Assembly (NCBI GenBank): GCA_030834445.1
Contig: JAURFC010000004.1
Span: forward strand, 1 to 50,074
DNA from: Bacillota bacterium
GTDB taxonomy: Bacteria; Bacillota_I; Bacilli_A; RFN20; CAG-826
DNA: 50,074 nt
Reading direction: 5' to 3'
Shown: positions 18,291 to 26,869 of the stretch, piece after piece
How the letters are laid out: each line of letters starts with the position of its first letter
How positions within the stretch are numbered: the first letter of the stretch is position 1
The notes under the pieces: model-generated
Told to the model about the DNA's origin: nothing
What the model saw: the letters and a program-made list of their open reading frames with translations, nothing else
Databases searched by the model: none
Made by a program: the position numbers and the translations under genes

Positions 18291-18982
18291 TAGCGCCCCT
18301 CCTTTAAAAAGGCGATAAAAATCGCGGTTAAACCTAACGCAACTTTCGCCCCGATGAGGACATTTAAGGTAATCAGAAAAACACTTTGCCAGGCCACACC
18401 CATGTCCGGACTCACCACATTCGTAAATAAAAATCCCCGAGTAAAGAAACTCAAGGAACTAATGAGGAGAAGGAGCAAATAAAGCACTTTTTCGATGAAG
18501 AAAATACGGGTAAGATTCGTTTTCTTGTTCAAATCAATGTAATAAAGAATAAGTAAAGCGGTCGCTAAAATACTTCCGCCTTGGAAACCGCCCCCCGGGG
18601 CAAGATGACCGTTAAAGACCACATAAATTCCAAATAACAACACAATCGGATAAAGCACGCGGGCAATCGAGACAAAAAGTTCAGGAATTTTAAAGCGGTC
18701 GAGCATGAATAACGGGTTATGTTCAATGTGATCATGTTGGGCGATCCAGCTCACCCCCGAAACGGCAACGAGTAAAATACCCGCTTCAAATAACGTATCC
18801 AACAAGCGGTAATCAAGATAAATTCCCGTGACAAGATTCAACGAACCTGTTTCTAAAAATCCATTGGTTTGGAAATAAAGTCGTGCTTCATCGTTATAAA
18901 GAACCCCAAACTCATTCATTGCTTCCACCATGAAGAAAAATAGACCGATAAGCAAACTTAACCCGATGATGCGTCTAATCAA
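18290..18982 (-). CDS. mrpB: MbhE-like segment fused to MrpB/MnhB domain
   Basis: LFGIYVVFNGHLAPGGGFQGGSILA (MnhB) preceded by MbhE-like N-terminal segment. Confidence 0.82.
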   Translation of the reverse strand: MIRRIIGLSLLIGLFFFMVEAMNEFGVLYNDEARLYFQTNGFLETGSLNLVTGIYLDYRLLDTLFEAGILLVAVSGVSWIAQHDHIEHNPLFMLDRFKIPELFVSIARVLYPIVLLFGIYVVFNGHLAPGGGFQGGSILATALLILYYIDLNKKTNLTRIFFIEKVLYLLLLLISSLSFFTRGFLFTNVVSPDMGVAWQSVFLITLNVLIGAKVALGLTAIFIAFLKEGR

Positions 18983-19517
18983 GGTCGTGACCCTCCTCGA
19001 TGAGTTCCGTACGAATATGAGGATGTTGTTTCAGTTCTTTCACCATTTTCTTCATGAGCATGTGATGGGATTTTCCTTTGAGGACATAGGTTTCTTCTTC
19101 TTTGGTAATGATGAAATCCACATTCATTTCGCGAATTAACGTGGCATCATCCCCTTCAAGATCACTACAAACATTCAAACGTAGTTTATTTTTTTTACTG
19201 AACGTATAAAGGTATGTATAAATTTCACCTTCAAAGACCTTTCCTGGGGTAATGTCACCATGATGCAAGGTGTCATAGACGATAATTTCGCGTTGGCGCG
19301 AGATCGCGATCACATAAATTAGAGGAATGATCGCCGCGTTGATGGCAACTTCGGCAATTGCCACATCCGGAGCTTGATTAAACATATAAAGCGTCGCGGC
19401 AATCAAAGAATACACCGACATTAAAATAATCACGGTGAAATTATTTTTTTGAAAGACCACCGCGATGGCAGTCACAAGCATAAAGAGTTGAAACCCAAGG
19501 GCTATCAGTTCGTTCAT
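18975..19517 (-). CDS. MbhD/DUF4040-domain Mrp subunit with soluble C-terminal extension
   Basis: SLIAATLYMFNQAPDVAIAEVAINAAIIPLIYVIAI MbhD-type segment, then ~100 aa polar domain. Confidence 0.78.
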   Translation of the reverse strand: MNELIALGFQLFMLVTAIAVVFQKNNFTVIILMSVYSLIAATLYMFNQAPDVAIAEVAINAAIIPLIYVIAISRQREIIVYDTLHHGDITPGKVFEGEIYTYLYTFSKKNKLRLNVCSDLEGDDATLIREMNVDFIITKEEETYVLKGKSHHMLMKKMVKELKQHPHIRTELIEEGHDLD

Positions 19518-19819
19518 ACGGACTTCCTCTGGTCGTGATCAAGGGGAAGTTTGGATAAGTACGCTGAGCGAATATTCACGTGGGTAGAGATGGGGGAGGT
19601 TAAAAAGATAAACCCGATAAGCAGGATAATTCGGAAAATAAAGGCCCCATCCCACAAAAGTAACATGAGTCCGATTAAAAATAGGAAACTTCCAACCGTA
19701 TCAATAATGGTAGAAGCAATAATGCGCATGTATAAATTTTTAAAGACAAAAATACTGATAACCCCAAAGAGAATGAAAATCATAGCAATACTTAAAAAAA
19801 TCCATCCGATGATGATCAT
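19514..19819 (-). CDS. mrpG: Mrp antiporter subunit G
   Basis: Small membrane protein with LTSPISTHVNIRSAYL; position in operon. Confidence 0.8.
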   Translation of the reverse strand: MIIIGWIFLSIAMIFILFGVISIFVFKNLYMRIIASTIIDTVGSFLFLIGLMLLLWDGAFIFRIILLIGFIFLTSPISTHVNIRSAYLSKLPLDHDQRKSV

Positions 19820-20100
19820 TCTTTTCCTTTGCCTCCGGCAATTACAAATTTAGAAAATAAGGTCATCGTTAGAAAGCTAATGATTCCATACGTTAACGCA
19901 ATATCAAGCAGTAATTCCGAGGCCGTGATGATCGCATACAAGGCGAGTAACAATAAAATTTTGGTAGAAATAAGATTTAATAGTAATAACCGATTCCAAA
20001 CATACCGTGTCCATAGAATTTTCAAAAAGAACGCGATCATGGCCAGCATTAATAAGCCCATGACTGTTCCATAAAAAATGATTTCAGCAGTCCATATCAT
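19816..20100 (-). CDS. mrpF: Mrp antiporter subunit F
   Basis: 94 aa, 3 TM; overlaps flanking mrp genes by 4 nt. Confidence 0.78.
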   Translation of the reverse strand: MIWTAEIIFYGTVMGLLMLAMIAFFLKILWTRYVWNRLLLLNLISTKILLLLALYAIITASELLLDIALTYGIISFLTMTLFSKFVIAGGKGKE

Positions 20101-20606
20101 CGTTTTATTTTTCCTTGGAGTCGCCGTTCAAATTGGGCATGAATTGGGGCTTCTACTTCTGCGGGGGTTGTGCCTTTTTTCACCACTGCCATCACGGTGA
20201 GTGTCGATCCATTGACATCAATGCTAACCGTCCCTGGCGTTAATGTAATGGAATTGGCGATGAGGGCAACTTTGATAGGATCCTGTTCGTGAAGCTGCAT
20301 ATCAAACACGAGCAAATCGTATTGGCCACCCAAAATAACTTTGATATAGCTAATGGCGGCAAGAAAAATTTCTTTCATCAAATTTGCAACGTACACGATG
20401 AGTTGCCAAGGGGAAAGCATATGGGTTTGAAACTTGGTTTCATCGTATAACACAAACGACGTAAATAACGTCATAGCCACACTGACAAGAAACCCGAGGG
20501 TCCACGTCCATAAATCCCACTGGAAATTAAAAAGCATCCATAACGAATACATGGCAATAAAGAAATGCCAGCGTTGGAAAAATCGATTTTTAATCCATGT
20601 TTTCAT
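20097..20606 (-). CDS. mrpE: Mrp antiporter subunit E
   Basis: ANSITLTPGTVSIDVNGSTLTVMAV motif typical of MrpE/MnhE. Confidence 0.9.
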   Translation of the reverse strand: MKTWIKNRFFQRWHFFIAMYSLWMLFNFQWDLWTWTLGFLVSVAMTLFTSFVLYDETKFQTHMLSPWQLIVYVANLMKEIFLAAISYIKVILGGQYDLLVFDMQLHEQDPIKVALIANSITLTPGTVSIDVNGSTLTVMAVVKKGTTPAEVEAPIHAQFERRLQGKIKR

Positions 20607-20615
20607 TGTTTTTTT

Positions 20616-20692
20616 TGGCGCGGTTGGAGCGATTCGAACGCCCGACTTTCTCCTTAGGAGTGAGATACTCTATCCAACTGAGTTACAACCGC
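20616..20692 (-). tRNA. tRNA-Arg(CCT)
   Basis: 77 nt, GCGGTTG/CAACCGC acceptor, anticodon loop CTCCTAA, CCA encoded. Confidence 0.88.
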
Positions 20693-20849
20693 ACTATCGT
20701 TATTTTAACAAAAAACAACATAAATGAAGGATGGAGTTATGGAACAATTTTACTAATTTTTTTATGGAAAGAAAAACCCCCGCACTTTCCTAACTTTACT
20801 AAGTTATTGGTAAGTTTAGTCCAAGTTTTGAGGGTAAGAACACTCTAAA

Positions 20850-20930
20850 TGGGTTGCATGACCTATTTTAATACAATTACGCACCCCTGATAGGATTTTA
20901 CGCACTCTTAAGCTATTTTTACGTACCCCT
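20850..20930. repeat. Left-end repeat, copy 2
   Basis: TGGGTTGCATGACCTATTTTAATACAATTACGCACCCCT; ACGYAC units at 20879, 20900, 20921 (21-bp spacing). Confidence 0.65.
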
Positions 20931-21016
20931 ACAAAAGTGTCTTAACAAAGAGAACTTTCAAAATTACTGATGAAATTACCCTATGTAGTCCAATTCTGAT
21001 GCGCCTTTTAGATAAT

Positions 21017-21925
21017 TTAGTTTGCTTTAAACTGGTACATTTCAGCAATCAAGTTAACAAGTAATGGATTGTCCAAGAATTCCATGATGATTTCTGTTTT
21101 CTGATCATCTATTGTACCTACTTCTTGATTTACTCTAAGATGAGAATCCCCAACACACAATATCGCTGCTGCATAGTATCCTTTTTCAGTTAAAAGATTA
21201 ACAAATGCTAACTGAATTGCTTCAACTACGCTTGCTTTTCTTCCATCTCGATAAAAAATCAAAAAGGGAGGAATGGATTTATTTACTTCGACGTGATTGC
21301 CTGGTATAGCCTCAATACGTTCTAGTGGATCATCAGATAATTCTTCTTGTTGCCAACCTTGTATCGACATATATGTCCAAGTGTCTAATGAAATCACACC
21401 CTTGATCATTGAAAGACTCCCACCTGCTTGTTCAATATAGATCTCGTTGGTCGCGAGTAGACTTACAAGATATGCTCCTGCTGAGTGACCCATGATGAAT
21501 ATTTGATTGGGATTTCCTCCGTAGTTTGAGATATTTTCATAAATATACATAAATGCATTCGCTACATCCTCTATGTGAGATGGCGAGACAACTGCAGGAC
21601 TCAAGCGATAATTGATGGATACATAGACGTAATCATTCGAAACGAAGTAATTAGATTTTGCAAGATAAGCCGCTGCGTTAGTTTTATCTCCATTTTTTAA
21701 TCCTCCTCCATGAACATACATAATCACAGGTTTGTTGATAAAAGATGAATCTGTATATATATCTAAACTTAAGTAATTAGAGTCAACATCCTCGATTACC
21801 CTATACTGCAATGTAAAGACTTCCATATTTTCTGCTGTAACGTAATCATATTCAAAAGAAGTCGTACAACCTGAAATTATGAATACAACCAGTAATGATA
21901 ATACTAATAGTATTAATTTTTTCAT
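21017..21925 (-). CDS. Alpha/beta-hydrolase (esterase-like) lipoprotein
   Basis: Lipobox IISGC; HGGG, GHSAG nucleophile elbow, DSHLRVN. Confidence 0.85.
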   Translation of the reverse strand: MKKLILLVLSLLVVFIISGCTTSFEYDYVTAENMEVFTLQYRVIEDVDSNYLSLDIYTDSSFINKPVIMYVHGGGLKNGDKTNAAAYLAKSNYFVSNDYVYVSINYRLSPAVVSPSHIEDVANAFMYIYENISNYGGNPNQIFIMGHSAGAYLVSLLATNEIYIEQAGGSLSMIKGVISLDTWTYMSIQGWQQEELSDDPLERIEAIPGNHVEVNKSIPPFLIFYRDGRKASVVEAIQLAFVNLLTEKGYYAAAILCVGDSHLRVNQEVGTIDDQKTEIIMEFLDNPLLVNLIAEMYQFKAN

Positions 21926-22220
21926 ACAATGCCTCCCTCTTATCTTTGCACTGAATCAAATTTTAAGCACGTAGATATATACATAAATCTAAAATAAAAC
22001 GAAATATACTTTTCCTTCTTGATTAAAATATAAGTACCTATCTGTAAACAATTAATCATTACCTATCATGCATAAATTGATATGTAAGTTGCGATATATT
22101 ATGCAATGTTTGTTTTTATATTGAAATCATCATAGCACTTTTGATAAAAAATTTTAAGACATTACCATTAGCTTAATGGGGTTAAATGTTTTCTCTCAAA
22201 TAAATAACAAATAATAAGTA

Positions 22221-22250
22221 ATCGTGTAAAAATCACACAAATCGTGTAAG
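22221..22250. repeat. 20-bp-phased ATCGTGTAA repeats, copy 2
   Basis: ATCGTGTAA at 22221 and 22241. Confidence 0.8.
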
Positions 22251-22341
22251 CATCTATTCTGCTAACGATTTTTATCCTCTTTTTACGATGCCTTTCATAA
22301 TGAAATCTACTTTACATACTGAGAAAAAGCCCTTATTAAAG

Positions 22342-22373
22342 AAAAAAAGGCTTGATAATAATTGTATCAAACC
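22342..22373 (-). terminator. Terminator of tRNA-Pro
   Basis: Minus strand GGTTTGATA...TATCAAGCC followed by TTTTTTTC. Confidence 0.65.
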
Positions 22374-22386
22374 TATGTTTTTTATA

Positions 22387-22463
22387 TGGTCGGGATGATG
22401 GGATTCGAACCCACGACCTCTTGGTCCCGAACCAAGCGCGCTACCAAGCTGCGCTACATCCCG
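22387..22463 (-). tRNA. tRNA-Pro(CGG)
   Basis: 77 nt, CGGGATG/CATCCCG, anticodon loop TTCGGGA, CCA encoded. Confidence 0.94.
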
Positions 22464-22483
22464 TGCTTTCCTATTTTAGCCGT

Positions 22484-25400
22484 TTATGCGTCAAATGAAA
22501 ATAAAGAAATCGTTTCTGTGCGATCTAGTTGATCTAAAACCCCGCGTTGTTTCATATGATCGATATTTGTCTTTGAAAGTTTCGTGCGATTTTTTAAATC
22601 ATCTACGGATAAAAAAGGTTGTTGCTGACGCGCTTCAACGACACTATTTGCCGCAGCTTCACCTAAGCCATCAAGGACAATAAAGGGTGGGAGGATACCT
22701 TGACGTGCTTCATCAATTTGAAAGGCAATGGCCGAGGATTTTTCTAGATCAAGCGCTAACATGTGATAACCGCGTTCTTTCATTTCTAACACGTTCATGA
22801 GCGTCACTTCGATATCGGCATCTTTTGGACTTAAGCGTTTTCGTGATGTCGTTTTCATCCGTTTAAAGTCTTCGAGTTTTTCATAAATTTGTTTAGGGGT
22901 CATAAGCATCGCATCATAGTCATATTGTTTACTACGGAGCGTAAAATACGTCGCATAGTAAGCCAGGGGATGATGCACTTTAAAATAGGCAACACGCACC
23001 GCCATCGTCACATACGCGACCGCATGGGCTTTGGGGAATAAGTATTTAATTTTCTTACACGATTGAATGTAAAAGGTGGGTACATTCACCGCGCGCATGG
23101 CCGCTTCATATTCGGGGGTTAACCCTTTTCCTTTACGCACATCTTCCATAATGCGGAAGGCAACCAGTGAATCAATACCAAGACTCATGAGGTAGGTCAT
23201 AATATCATCCCGGCAACCAATCACTTGATCGACCGTCGCCACTTTATCTTCAATCAGTTCACGCGCGTTGCCGTTAAAGACATCGGTCCCGTGGGCAAGA
23301 CCAGAAATAATGACAAGATCATTAAACGTTTTGGGTTGAATGACATTGAGAATATCCATGCCTAGTAATGTGCCAAATTCGGGTAATCCCATCGCTCCGT
23401 TACTCACATCAAGATATTTTTCATTTCGCATTAAAGGAGCGTCCGAGGCAAACACAGCCAGCGCATCAGGATCATTGAGTGGAATATCCTCAATGGGAAT
23501 GGTGGTTAAATCCGACATCATTTTTAACGCCATCGGGTCGACATGTCCGAGCATATCAAATTTTAATAAAGCATCATGAAGCGCTTCAAATGCAAAGTGG
23601 GTAGTAATAATGGAGGTTTCTTGATTATCAGCAGGCCGTTGAATCGGAGTAAAGTCATGCACATCAAATTCTTTGGGAACCACCACGATCCCCCCTGGGT
23701 GTTGACCCGAAGTTCGGCGCACACCTTCAACACGTTTCGCAAGCACGATTAACGTGGCTTGGGAAAGCGACTGTTCATCCACGCCAATCGATTCAAAATA
23801 CCCTTTGACATAACCAAACGCTGTTTTTTCTGCCACCGTTTCAATGGTTCCGGCGCGATAAACCGCGTTGTCTCCAAGAAGTTTCGCGGTTTCTTCATGG
23901 GCAATGGCTTGATAATCACGGGGAAAGTTTAAATCAATATCGGGAACTTTATCCGCATTAAATCCTAAAAAGGTCGCAAAAGGAATATTTTGTCCATCAG
24001 CCCGGTAGGTTTGATGGCAACGTGGACATTGTTTAGTGGGTAAATCAAAACCCGATTTAATTTGGGGATCTTCATTAAATTCGACATGTTGACACGTTGG
24101 GCAATAATAATGGGGAGGTAACGGATTCACTTCGGTAATGCCTGCCATCGTCGCCGCAAAACTACTTCCCACCGACCCACGGGATCCGACGATAAAGCCC
24201 GCTTGATTGGCTTTGGCAATGACGGTGGCTGTAATGTAATAAATGACCGCATAACCCGAAACAATAATCCCATGCAGTTCTTTTTCTAAGCGCTCGGCGA
24301 TCAGCAACGGCAAGGGATTGCCATATTGTTGATATGCCCGTTGATAACAACGTTCTTTTAATTTTTCATCCACGCCTTCGATGCGAGGTGTTTTTAATTT
24401 GGCTTGAATGGGCTTGATTGGTTCAATCATGTTAGCAATCGTTTGTGAATGGGTGACAACATAGGCATAGGCTTCTTCTTCCGGTAGCCAGGAGAAAGCA
24501 GCGAGCATATCGTTGGTAGAACGGAAGTGCGCATCGGGATTTTCAAAGACGGGTAAATCTTTTCGATAATATGGATTGAGTGGATGCGGAACGCCCTTTA
24601 ATCCTTTGGCACTAATATACACATCACGAACCGGTTTATCTTGGGGTAAAGGATAATGGACGTCACCTGTTGCCACAATGATTTTATTCAGTTTTTTGGC
24701 AATCTCGATGATGTCTTTTAAAATGCGTTGGATTTCGTCCATCGAACTCACAGCACCGGTATGAACTAAAAATGCATAATGCTCCAAGGGCATGATCTCA
24801 ATGTAATCATAAAGACGCATGGCTTCTTCTAACGCTTCTTTGGATTGGGTCCGTGCCTTTTCAAACACTTCACCATTCATGCAGGCAGATCCTAAAAGTA
24901 AATGTTCGCGCTTTTCGATTATTTTTTGGCGGGGAATACGCGGAATATCGGAAAAATAATCTAGATGCGATAAACTCACGAGTTGATACAATGCTTTTAA
25001 TCCGTCCGCATTACGGGCAAGGACCGAGATGTGATAAGGACGTTGATTTTGTAAGACGGATTGCGTTGCCTGTAATTTTTCTAAATCAGCGTGGGTGGTA
25101 ATCCCATCCATCACCACCAGTTTTTCCCGTAAAGCAAGCCAAACAGCGACTAAAACTTCAGCATCATAAATCGCACGGTGAGCTTTTTCTTCATCATAAG
25201 CGACATCGAGTCGCTTCGCTAAGGCACCGAGTCGATGTGATTTTGCCTCTGGATAAAAATGTCGCGATAAGGTTAAGGTATCGATCACCGGATACGAAAA
25301 TGGTTCGCCTAATCGAGAAAAACTTTCCTTGAGAAAACCAATATCAAAAGGTGCATTATGCGATAAAAGAATTGCATCCTTTAAAAAGTCCCGAATCATT

Positions 25401-26869
25401 GAGGCCACCTCATGAAATACAGGTTGTCCCTCAAGCATGGCCATGGTAATGCCACTAATTTGACTGGCGGTCGCACTTAAAGGAACCTCTTCAGGATGAA
25501 TCAGTAACGATAAGCGGTCGATAATTTCCCCATCACGGACCCGAACGCCTCCAAATTCAATAATGCGATCATAACGCGAGGATAAACCGGTCGTTTCTAA
25601 ATCAAAAATGACATAATCCGTCGTCATTAAATGACGATCACCCGGATGCATGATATGACTCACGGCTTGATCCACCATATACATCTCGCAGCCATAAATC
25701 ATTTTTATTCCCTGCTTTTCTGCGGCATTTTGCGCTTCAGGAAACGCTTGAACGACCCCATGATCGGTGACCGCAAAGGCGGAATGCCCCATTGCTTTAG
25801 CAAGGGCGGCATACGCATCCATCGAACCAATCCCATCCATTGTAGACATCGAAGAGTGTAAATGAAGTTCAACGCGTTTTTCTTTCGCTTCATCCACTAA
25901 AAATCCGGGTGGAGAGGTCGGAACAATTTCATGGACATAAAGACGTGGTTCTTGGGTGGCCATATCGAGCGTCATCCCGCCACGAATGCGAACATAAAGC
26001 CCTTCTTTCAAGCCTTGAAACGCAGAACCATCGACATTTTTATCTTCTTGCATCGTCACGAATAAGCCTTTTGAGGCATTGCCTAACACAAATTTAGCGA
26101 CTTTGCGCCCTTGATATTGTCGTTGGAAATAACTATAAATGGTTCCCTCCACTTCGACTTTATCGTGGGTGTATTGAATGTCTTCAAGACGGATGAGTTC
26201 ATAATCCCCGACTTGTTTTTTACGTTTTTCTTTTTCGACAAAGGCTTGTTCTTTAAGATCTTCTTCAAAAACAGCGACGAGGCGTTCTTCTTCCTTTTTA
26301 ATGGTTTCAGCATGTTCGAGAAAAAATTGTTGCAGATCTTCTTCCGCCTGCCGCTCTAAGGCAATTTCTTTGGCCCGTTGATTCAAGGTATCGCGTTCCG
26401 CTGCATTGACTTTAGGTTCTTGAATCTCAACCGATTCGGCCACTGTGATGTCGTAGTGTAAAAAAAGCATGACATCGGCGAAAGTGGATCGCACCGAAGC
26501 GAAAGCTTGTTGTTGAGCTTCATCATGCCAGACTAGCATCAACTCAGCATCTTTTAATCGACAAACGCCAGGAAAAGGGTGATGATACGTTGCCTCAAAC
26601 CAATCATGAAAGAAGGGAGAAATATGCTCTACTAAGATGATTTGACCATAGCGAAAGGTAATTTCAACCGGATAGGATAATTGGATAAGACCGCGGGAAA
26701 ACGCTTCAAAATGGGCGTACGTCCAAGGCGTTTGTTTTTCAATGACCATCAAGAGTTTATCTTTTTCAAATAAATCTTTGGTGATTGATAAAAACTCCAT
26801 GTCATAGCTACTAGGATCTTCAATACCTAATGCGGATAAAAATCGAACAATACGGTCGTTTACAGCCAT
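22484..26869 (-). CDS. polC: DNA polymerase III PolC-type alpha subunit
   Basis: 1461 aa; PHP (ELHLHSSMSTMDG), DEDD exonuclease (IFDLETTGLSS), DPDIDLNFP-type polymerase motif (VPDIDLNFPRDYQ). Confidence 0.97.
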   Translation of the reverse strand: MAVNDRIVRFLSALGIEDPSSYDMEFLSITKDLFEKDKLLMVIEKQTPWTYAHFEAFSRGLIQLSYPVEITFRYGQIILVEHISPFFHDWFEATYHHPFPGVCRLKDAELMLVWHDEAQQQAFASVRSTFADVMLFLHYDITVAESVEIQEPKVNAAERDTLNQRAKEIALERQAEEDLQQFFLEHAETIKKEEERLVAVFEEDLKEQAFVEKEKRKKQVGDYELIRLEDIQYTHDKVEVEGTIYSYFQRQYQGRKVAKFVLGNASKGLFVTMQEDKNVDGSAFQGLKEGLYVRIRGGMTLDMATQEPRLYVHEIVPTSPPGFLVDEAKEKRVELHLHSSMSTMDGIGSMDAYAALAKAMGHSAFAVTDHGVVQAFPEAQNAAEKQGIKMIYGCEMYMVDQAVSHIMHPGDRHLMTTDYVIFDLETTGLSSRYDRIIEFGGVRVRDGEIIDRLSLLIHPEEVPLSATASQISGITMAMLEGQPVFHEVASMIRDFLKDAILLSHNAPFDIGFLKESFSRLGEPFSYPVIDTLTLSRHFYPEAKSHRLGALAKRLDVAYDEEKAHRAIYDAEVLVAVWLALREKLVVMDGITTHADLEKLQATQSVLQNQRPYHISVLARNADGLKALYQLVSLSHLDYFSDIPRIPRQKIIEKREHLLLGSACMNGEVFEKARTQSKEALEEAMRLYDYIEIMPLEHYAFLVHTGAVSSMDEIQRILKDIIEIAKKLNKIIVATGDVHYPLPQDKPVRDVYISAKGLKGVPHPLNPYYRKDLPVFENPDAHFRSTNDMLAAFSWLPEEEAYAYVVTHSQTIANMIEPIKPIQAKLKTPRIEGVDEKLKERCYQRAYQQYGNPLPLLIAERLEKELHGIIVSGYAVIYYITATVIAKANQAGFIVGSRGSVGSSFAATMAGITEVNPLPPHYYCPTCQHVEFNEDPQIKSGFDLPTKQCPRCHQTYRADGQNIPFATFLGFNADKVPDIDLNFPRDYQAIAHEETAKLLGDNAVYRAGTIETVAEKTAFGYVKGYFESIGVDEQSLSQATLIVLAKRVEGVRRTSGQHPGGIVVVPKEFDVHDFTPIQRPADNQETSIITTHFAFEALHDALLKFDMLGHVDPMALKMMSDLTTIPIEDIPLNDPDALAVFASDAPLMRNEKYLDVSNGAMGLPEFGTLLGMDILNVIQPKTFNDLVIISGLAHGTDVFNGNARELIEDKVATVDQVIGCRDDIMTYLMSLGIDSLVAFRIMEDVRKGKGLTPEYEAAMRAVNVPTFYIQSCKKIKYLFPKAHAVAYVTMAVRVAYFKVHHPLAYYATYFTLRSKQYDYDAMLMTPKQIYEKLEDFKRMKTTSRKRLSPKDADIEVTLMNVLEMKERGYHMLALDLEKSSAIAFQIDEARQGILPPFIVLDGLGEAAANSVVEARQQQPFLSVDDLKNRTKLSKTNIDHMKQRGVLDQLDRTETISLFSFDA

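Larger units (their letters stand above)
20850..22360. mobile_element. Candidate non-autonomous cassette 2 (alpha/beta hydrolase lipoprotein cargo)
   Basis: Same left-end and right-end repeat families as 10662-12400; no transposase seen. Confidence 0.38.

Noticed and set aside
20434-20848. Plus-strand ORFs of 97 and 83 aa
   Set aside because: They run through tRNA-Arg and antisense to mrpE; typical tRNA-derived spurious ORFs.
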